Source of the DNA: an uncultured Actinomycetes bacterium
GTDB lineage: Bacteria; Actinomycetota; Acidimicrobiia; Acidimicrobiales; Acidimicrobilacustridaceae
NCBI GenBank assembly: GCA_937927725.1
Contig: CALBSE010000056.1
Coordinates: 1-56,158, forward strand
Direction: 5' to 3'
Length of the DNA stretch: 56,158 nt
The notes beneath the pieces are model-generated. The model ran no database searches. It was not told where the DNA came from and worked only from the letters and a program-made list of their open reading frames with translations. Positions 1-7,863 of this stretch are shown here, one piece after another. How positions within the stretch are numbered: position 1 is the first letter of the stretch; each line of letters starts with the position of its first letter. Made by a program: the position numbers and the translations under genes.

Positions 1-896
1 CGATCGTTGGTCTCGCAGCCGACGAATACCGCAACGAACTCGCTCATGACGACAGCTGGACCGGCATCGTCGAACTCGAATGCGAAGGTTCCGTTATCGA
101 CGAGTTGTTTGAGCATGGTTCCGTCGATGACGAGCGAGCTCGAAACCTTCCGTGCAACACCGGTGTGGTGATGCAGGCCGGGTCACAATCCGCATTGGCA
201 AGAGTTCATTCCGACAAGTCGCTGCACCTCGTTCGACGCGACGGTCAGCTGTTCGACGTTCGCGGTCGTTCAGCTGAGCAACGAATTGCAATCGATCTCC
301 TCGCCGACACGTCCATTGGCATCGTCTCCCTCGGCGGTCCCGCCGGCACAGGCAAAAGTGTGTTGGCCCTCGCCGCCGGTCTCGAATCCGTCCTGGAACA
401 ACGCAGCCACAAACGCGTTGTGGTCTTCCGGCCGCTCTACGCGGTCGGTGGTCAGGACCTCGGTTATCTACCCGGTTCAGAATTCGAAAAGATGAGCCCG
501 TGGGCGGCTGCCGTACTCGATGGCCTTGAAGCCATCACCGGTCCCGAAATCATCGACGAAGTCCTTCATCGAGACTTGCTCGAAGTCCTGCCGCTCACCC
601 ACATCCGCGGTCGTAGCCTCACCGACACCTTCGTCATCATCGACGAAGCACAGAACCTAGAGCGCCCGGTGCTGCTCACCGCACTGAGCCGACTCGGCGA
701 AGGAAGCCGTGTGGTGCTCACACACGATGTTGCCCAACGCGACAACCTCCACGTTGGCCGCCACGACGGCATCATCCCGGTTATCGAAGCCCTCCGAGGT
801 CACCCGATCTTCGGCCATGTCACGCTGACTCGATCAGAGCGAAGCGAAATTGCCGCCGTCGTCACCGAACTACTCGACGGGCCCTTGGACTCCTGA
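1..896 (+). CDS. PhoH-like ATPase (PhoH2/YlaK type), 5' partial
   Basis: The reading frame is open from base 3, so the N-terminus lies outside the window. The visible part is the end of the segment linking a PIN domain to the PhoH ATPase domain, followed by the full PhoH domain. The Walker A motif GPAGTGKS is at 336-359 and the Walker B motif FVIIDEAQN at about 631-657. The text closely resembles mycobacterial PhoH2 (LVRRDGQLFDVRGRSAEQR, VVVFRPLYAVGGQDLGYLPG). Family members combine a PIN ribonuclease with an ATP-dependent RNA helicase-like PhoH motor; the PIN domain itself is not visible here. The next gene begins about 60 bp downstream behind its own -10 box, so it is probably a separate transcript. 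Confidence 0.93.
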   Translation, partial: IVGLAADEYRNELAHDDSWTGIVELECEGSVIDELFEHGSVDDERARNLPCNTGVVMQAGSQSALARVHSDKSLHLVRRDGQLFDVRGRSAEQRIAIDLLADTSIGIVSLGGPAGTGKSVLALAAGLESVLEQRSHKRVVVFRPLYAVGGQDLGYLPGSEFEKMSPWAAAVLDGLEAITGPEIIDEVLHRDLLEVLPLTHIRGRSLTDTFVIIDEAQNLERPVLLTALSRLGEGSRVVLTHDVAQRDNLHVGRHDGIIPVIEALRGHPIFGHVTLTRSERSEIAAVVTELLDGPLDS

Positions 897-946
897 ATCG
901 GAACGGGTGACGCATCGCTGCGATCCCAACTGTCGGACCCACCATC

Positions 947-952
947 TAGCGT
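947..952 (+). promoter_or_regulatory. Candidate -10 box (TAGCGT) for leaderless exonuclease gene
   Basis: TAGCGT ends 7 nt before the GTG at 960, the spacing seen before many genes of this window, so the transcript may start at the GTG itself. This favours 960 over the GTG at 951, which lies inside the box. Confidence 0.45.
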
Positions 953-959
953 GCAATCC

Positions 960-1559
960 GTGAGCCCTTCGACACAAGCATTTTCGAGCGTGAACCTCGA
1001 CGAGTGGTTGAAGCAACGCCCCTCGCTTCCCTTCGCTGTGCTCGATGTCGAAACAACAGGTCTGAGCCCTGCTCGCGATCGCGTCATCGAAATCGCTGTT
1101 GTTCGATGCGCACCCGATGGTTCGTTCATCGACGAATGGTCAACCCTTGTCGATCCGGGCCGGGACCCGGGCCCGACACATATTCACGGGATCAGCGCTG
1201 CTGACCTCGAGGGCGCCCCCACCTTCAACGACATCGCTGAGGAACTTCGCCAACGACTTTCCGGTTCGATGGTCGCAGCCCACAACCTTTCCTTCGATGC
1301 AGGCTTCCTTGCTGCGGAATACCAGCGAGCCGGGGCAACAACACCAGACCAACCGGCAGTGTGCACACTGCAACTTGCTCGCCAAGTCCTCAAGGGCAAC
1401 GGGGCGTTTTCGCTTGCGGCCTGTGCAGCAGCGTTGGGTATCGACCATCCAAATGCGCATCGAGCCTTGCCCGATACGCGAGTCACTGCGTCGGTCCTCG
1501 CCGCCATGATCAACATCAGGTTCCCTCCTTCCGATCAGGACGCACTTCCCTTCGGATAA
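960..1559 (+). CDS. DnaQ-like 3'-5' exonuclease (DEDDh family)
   Basis: This protein of about 199 residues is a stand-alone DnaQ/epsilon-type exonuclease. It carries motif ExoI (VLDVETTGL), ExoII (AHNLSFDAGFL) and the ExoIII-epsilon motif with catalytic His and Asp (HRALPDTRVT). The acidic residues that hold two metal ions are all present, so it should be active. Domains of this kind act as polymerase III proofreading subunits or as free-standing DNA/RNA exonucleases. With no polymerase gene next to it, the exact role is open. The GTG start at 960 is chosen because a TAGCGT box sits 7 nt upstream; GTG 951 is the alternative. Confidence 0.85.
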   Translation: MSPSTQAFSSVNLDEWLKQRPSLPFAVLDVETTGLSPARDRVIEIAVVRCAPDGSFIDEWSTLVDPGRDPGPTHIHGISAADLEGAPTFNDIAEELRQRLSGSMVAAHNLSFDAGFLAAEYQRAGATTPDQPAVCTLQLARQVLKGNGAFSLAACAAALGIDHPNAHRALPDTRVTASVLAAMINIRFPPSDQDALPFG

Positions 1560-1669
1560 TCAGGCCATCAAGCACTCCCAACGGCGAGCGCAAATCGTCA
1601 CGCTTTGAGGAGGGATTGCGATCACCCGGAACCGATCGCCGCTGTCCACCGACGCGGAGAGAGATTCCC

Positions 1670-2461
1670 ATGACCACGACACAGATTGACCTTGAGTCCC
1701 TTGTTCAGCTGTCACTCGAAGGTTCCGTCGAACAAGCAACGTTTCTGTCGTTCGACACAACTGGGCTTCTTGAGCGCTTTCCACTCACGAACGAAGATCC
1801 CGTTGCCTCGTTACTCGGCCGAACGGTCGACCAAAACATCGCCGCCGTTGGCATCTGTGCGCCCGCAACTGCGATGAGCGCGAACGATGAAACGCTTGAC
1901 GTCGACCAAACTGTCGTGCACATCGTTCACCGAAACGGCATGGCCATCACCGTTCTCTCTCACCAGAGCCACACCCGAACCTTCGGACCAACGTCCGAAC
2001 CTCAACGAGGACGCGTTCCCGACGCGTGTCGCCGCATCCTTGGCATCACAACGTCGCCGCCAACTGATTCGATGACCGACTTCGTCATCGCCGCGTGGTT
2101 AGAAGTCATCGTCCGACAAGCTCTCCAAACTCCCGAACTTTCATGGGCCGACATCGTCAGGTTGCACCCGGCGGGAACCACCGTTGGTGACTGTCCGAAG
2201 CCGGTAGCAGTCGCCGATGCGACGAAGGCACTCGGCCGGGCGCTTGATTGGGAACGATTTCGGAAGGTGATCGCCACAGTCGGAGGATTCCCGTTCGGTG
2301 ACACCGCAAAGGAAACGGCAGCCTGGATGGACACGGGCATGTTCTCCCGTTGGGCGATGGAGTTGCTCCCTTCGTGCTCCGATGCGTTCGATCTTCTCGA
2401 GTCCGTGCTCGGACCAGCAACATTCGACCGCCTCTGGGTCACAATCCGATTTTGCGAATGA
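1670..2461 (+). CDS. Hypothetical protein, 263 aa
   Basis: The frame is open further upstream, but the ATG at 1670 follows a purine-rich GGAGAGAG Shine-Dalgarno and the resulting protein begins MTTTQIDLESLVQLSLEG. I recognise no family. It has no signal peptide or membrane segments. The middle part has alternating hydrophobic stretches (VVHIVHRNGMAITVLSHQ), and the C-terminal half is helical with conserved-looking Trp residues (FVIAAWLEVIVRQAL, ELSWADIVRLHP), suggesting a soluble alpha/beta protein. Its TGA overlaps an in-frame ATG of the next gene (ATGA at 2458-2461), so it may be translationally coupled to the kinase-like protein. The 110 bp before it show no strong hairpin. Confidence 0.75.
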   Translation: MTTTQIDLESLVQLSLEGSVEQATFLSFDTTGLLERFPLTNEDPVASLLGRTVDQNIAAVGICAPATAMSANDETLDVDQTVVHIVHRNGMAITVLSHQSHTRTFGPTSEPQRGRVPDACRRILGITTSPPTDSMTDFVIAAWLEVIVRQALQTPELSWADIVRLHPAGTTVGDCPKPVAVADATKALGRALDWERFRKVIATVGGFPFGDTAKETAAWMDTGMFSRWAMELLPSCSDAFDLLESVLGPATFDRLWVTIRFCE

Positions 2462-2511
2462 ATACCTCGCTGCGCCGGAGCATTCCCTCTCCTCCGTGGC
2501 AGGCTTGCAAG

Positions 2512-3258
2512 ATGACTCTCGTGCTCACCATCGATTGGTCCGACGCATCGACCGCCGTCACCATCGTCGACACAGCGGCTCGCACGACCGTCGCCGAGGG
2601 CCAGTCTCGACATACCCCCAGTTCTTCGCTTACCGACAGCGCCGAGATCTGGTGGACTGCGCTGGTCGACGCTACACACACCGCACTCGATGGCCTCGCG
2701 GTACTCAATCTGACGACTGAGGACATCCGACTCATTGAACTTTCCGGTAACGACCCCGCCGGAGGCCTTGTTGGCTTCGATTCTGCCGGCGCAGTCGTCG
2801 CCGCGATCAGTAGTTCGCACTCCGATTCAAACACCGACGCCAAGTGGCTTCTCGCCCACGTCAATGGCGGAGCCGACGAGTGGTACGCAACGACCGGAGT
2901 TCTCCCAGTCGCAGGTTCGACGATCGCATTGCTGTCGTGGCTTCACCGAACCTCGCCCGAAACCTGGTCGTCGCTCCACACCGTCACGCTTCCCATCGGT
3001 CTACTCGCCAACCTTCTCGGCGGCGATCCGTCACTCAGCATTTCGGCTGCGACGGGAACGGCACTTCTCGATCGCCAATCACAAACCTGGTGCACTCCGC
3101 CGTTGGACCTTGTCGACCCAGAGCGCGATTGGTCGGCAGCACTCCCGAAGATCACCACGGCATCAACACCAATCGGAGTGTTGTCCGCCGATGCCGCACA
3201 CGCCCTCAGGCTGCCGGCTGGTCGGCCTCTTCACGCCGGAACCACGACGAGTTCGTAA
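2512..3258 (+). CDS. FGGY-type carbohydrate kinase, N-terminal domain only
   Basis: About 248 residues matching the first half of xylulokinase-type FGGY kinases: start VLTIDWSDASTAVTIVD (phosphate-loop region), then SAEIWWTALVDATHTAL, WYATTGVLPVAGSTIALLSWL and DWSAALPKI. The family is normally about 480 residues. This frame stops (HAGTTTSS) right where the second domain should begin with the GxGDN segment that supplies the catalytic Asp. The W-N-D-x-R substrate loop is also replaced by a Ser-rich stretch. No second-half remnant fits in the 54 bp before the next gene. It is either a decayed gene or a stand-alone non-catalytic fold. Start 2512 agrees with the family; ATG 2458, overlapping the upstream stop, is the alternative. 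Confidence 0.7.
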   Translation: MTLVLTIDWSDASTAVTIVDTAARTTVAEGQSRHTPSSSLTDSAEIWWTALVDATHTALDGLAVLNLTTEDIRLIELSGNDPAGGLVGFDSAGAVVAAISSSHSDSNTDAKWLLAHVNGGADEWYATTGVLPVAGSTIALLSWLHRTSPETWSSLHTVTLPIGLLANLLGGDPSLSISAATGTALLDRQSQTWCTPPLDLVDPERDWSAALPKITTASTPIGVLSADAAHALRLPAGRPLHAGTTTSS

Positions 3259-3299
3259 CTCCCACTCAGGGGCGACCAAGTTCCTTGGCCTGACCCCGG

Positions 3300-3305
3300 T
3301 AGATT
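3300..3305 (+). promoter_or_regulatory. Candidate -10 box (TAGATT), leaderless
   Basis: TAGATT lies 7 nt before the GTG start at 3313 of the amidohydrolase gene, and no Shine-Dalgarno is visible. Confidence 0.4.
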
Positions 3306-3312
3306 CGGTGCC

Positions 3313-4875
3313 GTGGCCAACGATGTCCCAAATTTGGGATCCCCCTTTGATCGTCGGCGCTTCCTTGTCCTAGGCGGTGCTGGTCTTGTCGCGGCTGCGG
3401 CCGTTGCCGCCGGCTGCTCGTCAGGGTCGAGCTCCTCGACCACAACGGTCAAAGTCAACGAGCCAAAGAAGATCGCTCCACCCAAGTTGGATGCGTCCTA
3501 CCAACCGCCTCCTTCCTCGACGCTGTTCGACACTGCAATCACTGGTGGTCGAGTCATGGACCCGGCAACGGGTTACGACGCCATCGCCAACATTGGCCTC
3601 ATCGGTACCCGCATCGCCCTCATAACGACAGACGACATCAAAGGCAAAACCACCGTCGATGCGACCAATTTGGTCGTGGCCCCAGGTTTCATCGACATCC
3701 TTTCCTACGAGCCAAATTCCTATGGCGTTTGGTACAAACTTGGCGACGGGGTCACAACAAACCTCGGAATGCACGGCATCAAGACTCCCGTCGATGCCAA
3801 AGGCTTCTTCTCGAGTTACGCGGGGAAGAACGCGCCGCCCATCAACTTCGGCGGCGCGTTTTCTGATCAGTGGTACCGCGATTCCATCGGCGTGAAATCG
3901 ACTGCCTCGCCCACGCAGCTCTCACGTTTGGGAGAGGATCTCAATAAGCAACTCGATGGCGGTTGGATTGGCGTCTCTGTCGACCCCGAATATGCACCGT
4001 CAATCGACTTCAACGAATACGTGGCACTCGCGCAGGTTGCCAAACAAGCGGAAATGCCGATGTTCACGCATATCCGATACTCCTCACCTGACCCCGCAGG
4101 TAAGAGTTCACTCGACGCAATCGACGAAGTTCTGAAAGTTGCTCGCCAGACCGGCGTTTCACTACACGTCGATCACATCCCTTCGATGGCGACACACGTC
4201 ATGCCGGAAGCAATCGCAAAGATCGATGCCGCCCGCGGTGAGGGACTCGACGTCACCGGATGTTTCTATCCCTACACGTTCTGGGGCACCTATCTCGGAT
4301 CTGCCCGCTTCGCCGGCGACTGGCAATCACGATTCCGCATCTCGTACAACGACCTTCAACTTGCCGGCACTTCTGAACGACTCACGCCGGAATCATTCAA
4401 GAAATACCAAGCACAAAACAAACTCGTCGTGGCCTACGCGATTCCCCAAGAAGACGTCAACGCTGCGGTAAAGGCTCCGTGGTCGATGATCGGGTCAGAC
4501 GCGATACCCGAATCATCGAACAACAACCACCCGCGCGGCGCCGGCTGTTTCTCACGGCTTCTCGGACCCTACGTGCGCGATATGGGTGCGTTGGCATTGA
4601 TGGACGCACTCGCGAAATGCACGATCCTTCCCGCCAAGCGTCTCGACGCTCGTGTGCCCATGCTCGCCCGGAAAGGTCGATTGCAAATGGACGCCGATGC
4701 CGACATCACCATTTTCGATCCAACGACAATCGCCGACACTTCGACCGTCGAAAAGCCCGCCCAGATGTCGCAGGGAATTTCATACGTCTTTGTTGCTGGA
4801 GCCGTCGCAAAGGACCCATCCGGAGTGAAGCGCGACAGCCACGGAGGCATGGCCATCACCGGCCAACCCGCCTGA
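3313..4875 (+). CDS. Tat-exported lipoprotein of the amidohydrolase (N-acyl-D-amino-acid deacylase-like) family
   Basis: 520 residues. The N-terminus has a twin-arginine signal (FDRRRFLVLGG, residues 12-22) ending in a lipobox with Cys35, followed by a Ser/Thr-rich linker, so the enzyme should be folded in the cytoplasm and anchored outside. From residue 70 on it resembles N-acyl-D-amino-acid/D-glutamate deacylases (GGRVMDPATGYDAIANIGLIG, VDATNLVVAPGFID). In the family PGFID is followed by the metal-binding HxH; here the residues are Leu130 and Tyr132, so that motif is lost. Other possible ligands remain (FTHIR, LHVDH, GSDAIP), as does the C-terminal amidohydrolase beta-strand segment (DADITIFDP). 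Activity is therefore uncertain. The neighbouring amidase suggests amide or peptide catabolism, which is inference. Confidence 0.8.
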   Translation: MANDVPNLGSPFDRRRFLVLGGAGLVAAAAVAAGCSSGSSSSTTTVKVNEPKKIAPPKLDASYQPPPSSTLFDTAITGGRVMDPATGYDAIANIGLIGTRIALITTDDIKGKTTVDATNLVVAPGFIDILSYEPNSYGVWYKLGDGVTTNLGMHGIKTPVDAKGFFSSYAGKNAPPINFGGAFSDQWYRDSIGVKSTASPTQLSRLGEDLNKQLDGGWIGVSVDPEYAPSIDFNEYVALAQVAKQAEMPMFTHIRYSSPDPAGKSSLDAIDEVLKVARQTGVSLHVDHIPSMATHVMPEAIAKIDAARGEGLDVTGCFYPYTFWGTYLGSARFAGDWQSRFRISYNDLQLAGTSERLTPESFKKYQAQNKLVVAYAIPQEDVNAAVKAPWSMIGSDAIPESSNNNHPRGAGCFSRLLGPYVRDMGALALMDALAKCTILPAKRLDARVPMLARKGRLQMDADADITIFDPTTIADTSTVEKPAQMSQGISYVFVAGAVAKDPSGVKRDSHGGMAITGQPA

Positions 4876-4974
4876 CCGAGCCGCTCGTCGAAAGAATGAC
4901 CGGTCGTTGTTCGCGAAGTGGCCACCTCTTTGTAAGTTCCCGTTCATCTAGTTATGGCTCATGGGCTATTGTAC

Positions 4975-4995
4975 GAAGAAGAAATATTCTTCTTC
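4975..4995. promoter_or_regulatory. Inverted repeat, candidate operator before double-TetR gene
   Basis: Perfect 7-bp arms GAAGAAG/CTTCTTC flank the AT-rich spacer AAATATT, 45 bp before the ATG at 5040, in an otherwise GC-rich region. There is no T-run after it, so it is not a good terminator. Position and symmetry fit an autoregulatory operator. A second short palindrome, GACCGGTC, sits at 4898-4905. Confidence 0.5.
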
Positions 4996-5039
4996 TATTG
5001 AGGGTGCGCAGCCCTGAGCGCAACAAGCGGAGCACAGTC

Positions 5040-6278
5040 ATGGTGAAAGTCAGTCGTCAGCGGTCCGCAGAATTGCGTATTGAACTTCTTGATGCTGCAG
5101 CTGCCGAACTTCGACGAGTCGGCTACGACGCAATGGCGCTTACCGCCGTTGCCGGCAACTGCGGTCTGGCCACGAGCGCCATCTACAACCGCTTCCCCAC
5201 CAAAGAGGCGCTCGTCGGAGCGCTCATCACGGAACGGCTGGAGCCGAAACTCGGTGCGCAGTCTGATGCGGAAGCAGTCGAATTTTGGCGTGGTAACCCC
5301 GAACCACCCAAGCTCGACCTCGAACAACTCGGCGTCATCTCCGAATTACTTCTCGCCGCTCGACACACACCGTCACTTCACGAGCCGGTCTACGGATTTA
5401 TTCGGCGACGCACCGACGTTGCACTTGCCGAACGCAACAAAGCGGCCGCACGCGGAGATGCACGAGACGACCAAGACCCCCGCGTTCAGGTTTTGATGCG
5501 TGCTGCGACCTGGATCGGGTCGTACTTTTTTAGTCTCGTAAGCGAGCCACCAAAACGTGGCGAGAAGACGCTCAACGCCCTCACACGCATGACGGTCATG
5601 AACGTTCCATTCTCGACTCCGCTTCCTACCGAAACCCCGAACAAGCCACGCGCCATGCCAAAGGTTCACAGCGTTGAAGACGAAGCCCACGACAAAATCC
5701 ATGTCGATCTCGTTGACGCTGCTGCGCAAGTCTTTGCCCAATTTGGCTACGAAGCCGCTGCGGTGGCCGACATAGCAAGGCGCGCACAACTGACGACTGG
5801 CGCTATCTATAACCGTTTTTCTGGCAAAGCCGGCCTTATGAACGAGGTCATCCTCACCAAACTTGCGAGCGACGCCCAGATTGTCGGTACCGATCTCGTT
5901 CGCGCAATTGCGTCGTCTTCGCCGATTTCACAACCCGCACTTCAAGAACTCATGTCTCGATTGAACGACGACTCGACGGTGAACAACCGCGGTCTGCGCC
6001 TTGCCGCTCGCGATGCAGCACGGCACGAGCCTGAAGTCGCTGCCGTTGTTGGTCCGCTCCAAGATGCAACCCTTTCCACCATGGCAACCTTCGTGAGAAA
6101 TGCCCAAGGCGAAGGCCTGATCCGGTCGGACATCGACGCTGAAGTTGCGGTGTGGTTTTGGTCGGTAAACCCAGTGGGAGCGGGCCTCGTTGCTGCTGCA
6201 TTCCCTGAAATCCCTCTGCACGCGTTTGGCCCGTTCTACTCAACTGCCATGCAGATTTTGCGAACGCAACCAGCCTGA
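5040..6278 (+). CDS. Transcriptional regulator with two TetR-type HTH domains in one chain
   Basis: 412 residues, twice the length of an ordinary TetR protein. The first HTH is near residues 10-55 (ELLDAAAAELRRVGYDAMAL...TSAIYNRFPTKEALVGAL). A second full HTH is near 220-265 (LVDAAAQVFAQFGYEAAAV...TTGAIYNRFSGKAGLMNEV). Each is followed by its own ligand-type helical region, so the protein looks like a covalent TetR dimer or tandem. The ATG at 5040 has GGAG about 8 nt upstream; the frame is open upstream but that part is not TetR-like. It is paralogous to the regulator at 7864 and the amidase lies between them, so both probably respond to related amide or acyl ligands (inference). Confidence 0.85.
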   Translation: MVKVSRQRSAELRIELLDAAAAELRRVGYDAMALTAVAGNCGLATSAIYNRFPTKEALVGALITERLEPKLGAQSDAEAVEFWRGNPEPPKLDLEQLGVISELLLAARHTPSLHEPVYGFIRRRTDVALAERNKAAARGDARDDQDPRVQVLMRAATWIGSYFFSLVSEPPKRGEKTLNALTRMTVMNVPFSTPLPTETPNKPRAMPKVHSVEDEAHDKIHVDLVDAAAQVFAQFGYEAAAVADIARRAQLTTGAIYNRFSGKAGLMNEVILTKLASDAQIVGTDLVRAIASSSPISQPALQELMSRLNDDSTVNNRGLRLAARDAARHEPEVAAVVGPLQDATLSTMATFVRNAQGEGLIRSDIDAEVAVWFWSVNPVGAGLVAAAFPEIPLHAFGPFYSTAMQILRTQPA

Positions 6279-6305
6279 CCATCGGCACGCCTGATCGGAC
6301 GGCGG

Positions 6306-6311
6306 TAGTTT
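6306..6311 (+). promoter_or_regulatory. Candidate -10 box (TAGTTT), leaderless
   Basis: TAGTTT ends 6 nt before the ATG at 6318 of the amidase gene, with no Shine-Dalgarno between. Confidence 0.4.
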
Positions 6312-6317
6312 CCGGGC

Positions 6318-7769
6318 ATGGCACTTCCAACCGACCTCGCCCGCCTCGATGCAACTGCACAGGCGGAACTCGTCCGAAATGGCGAAGCATCTCCTGCAGA
6401 ACTCGTCGACGCAGCAATCGCGCGCATTGAAGCACTCAATCCACAACTCAATGCGGTGATCCACGAGCGCTTTGAAAAAGCGCGAGCAGAGGCTTCCGGC
6501 GCTCTCCCCGATGGTCCATTCACAGGCGTGCCGTTCCTCCTGAAGGATCTCGAGACTCGCAGCGCTGGCGATCCCCATCACGCGGGTACTGCGTTCCTCA
6601 AGAAGGCCGACTTCATTTCTGATCGCGACGACTACGTCACGACGCGTTTTCGCGCGGCAGGACTTGTCATCGTTGGTCGCACCAACACGCCAGAGTTCGG
6701 CACCACGATTACGACCGAACCCGACTCACACGGCACGTCACACAATCCGTGGAACACCAACTTTTCCACTGGTGGTTCATCGGGCGGATCGGCTGCAGCA
6801 GTTGCATCGCTAATGGTCCCCGCTGCGCACGCGAGCGATGGCGGCGGCTCGATCCGTATCCCGGCCAGCGAATGTGGACTCGTTGGCCTCAAACCAACTC
6901 GTGGACGTGTCCCCCTTGGCCCTGCGATTAGCGATTCATGGGCCGGTTCAACCTCAAACGGCGTTGTGACTCGAACCGTTCGCGATACCGCTGCGCTTCT
7001 TGACGCAATTTCAGGTCCGATGCCGGGAGATTTCTACGCCGCACCAGCGCTTCCTGGGCCGCTGACGTCTGAACTCGGACGCGATCCCGGTGCACTCAAA
7101 GTTGGAATCCTCGACCACCCGCTTCTCCCTGGAGTCGAGGCGTCAACCGAGACGGCCGCCGCCGTCGCCTTCGCTGCGTCGTTACTCGAACAATTGGGAC
7201 ACAAGATTGACGATTCGCATCCACAAGCAATGGGCGATGCCCAATTCACTGATGCGTTCACGACCGTGGTTGCTGCTCACGTTGCCCATGATCTCGATTC
7301 GTGGGGACGCGTTCTCGGCCGTGAGATCACCGACGCCGATGTCGAAGAACGAAATTGGATGTTCGCGGCAATTGGTAGGTCATTCACAGCACCTCAGTAT
7401 CTCGATGCAATCTTTTGGCAACAGGAATGGTCGAGGCGCATGTCCACGTGGTGGAAGAACGAACTCAATCCAAACGGTTACGACATCCTCTGCTCTCCGG
7501 TGTTGAACGGGCCACCGCCAAGAATTGGTTGGCTCAGTGATCCAGTCGAAGGCCTCGGTCGTGTCACATCAATCATGCAATACACCGCGCAGTTCAACGT
7601 CACCGGACAACCGGCGATTTCTTTACCACTTTGGTGGACTGAAGATGGTTTGCCCGTTGGGGTCCAATTTGTTGCTCCATTTGGTCGAGAGGACCTCCTT
7701 ATTCGCCTCGCGTCGGAGCTCGAAGCCGCGTGTAACTGGAACGACCGGATCCCGGAACTCGTGAAGTGA
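6318..7769 (+). CDS. Amidase (amidase-signature family)
   Basis: 483 residues, a normal length for an amidase-signature hydrolase. The Ser-cisSer-Lys triad is intact: Lys76 in PFLLKDLET, the Gly/Ser signature STGGSSGGSAAAVA near 150-163 with the cis-Ser, and the nucleophile Ser178 in DGGGSIRIPAS. The C-terminus has the usual end strands (TGQPAISLPLWW, GLPVGVQFVAPFGREDLLIRLAS). There is no signal peptide, so it acts in the cytoplasm, hydrolysing a carboxamide to acid and ammonia; the substrate cannot be told from sequence. It is not a GatA candidate, since no gatB/gatC is adjacent. It is flanked by two paralogous double-TetR regulators that are its likely controllers. Confidence 0.9.
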   Translation: MALPTDLARLDATAQAELVRNGEASPAELVDAAIARIEALNPQLNAVIHERFEKARAEASGALPDGPFTGVPFLLKDLETRSAGDPHHAGTAFLKKADFISDRDDYVTTRFRAAGLVIVGRTNTPEFGTTITTEPDSHGTSHNPWNTNFSTGGSSGGSAAAVASLMVPAAHASDGGGSIRIPASECGLVGLKPTRGRVPLGPAISDSWAGSTSNGVVTRTVRDTAALLDAISGPMPGDFYAAPALPGPLTSELGRDPGALKVGILDHPLLPGVEASTETAAAVAFAASLLEQLGHKIDDSHPQAMGDAQFTDAFTTVVAAHVAHDLDSWGRVLGREITDADVEERNWMFAAIGRSFTAPQYLDAIFWQQEWSRRMSTWWKNELNPNGYDILCSPVLNGPPPRIGWLSDPVEGLGRVTSIMQYTAQFNVTGQPAISLPLWWTEDGLPVGVQFVAPFGREDLLIRLASELEAACNWNDRIPELVK

Positions 7770-7863
7770 CCGTGGTGCTACCACCACACAACTCAGCAGG
7801 ATCAGCGCTGTTCCCGAACTAGAGTTTGGCCCTCGTTGACGCGCAGGAGACGCAGGGCCGGAA

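Noticed and set aside
2002..2820. Long open frame on the reverse strand across the hypothetical and kinase-like genes
   Set aside because: It is composed of Arg/Ser/Thr-rich text typical of an antisense reading of high-GC codons and shows no domain; the forward frames give recognisable or better-balanced proteins.
3259..3312. Frameshifted C-terminal half of the FGGY kinase downstream
   Set aside because: Only 54 bp separate the stop from the next start, and no frame there or inside the next gene continues the kinase.
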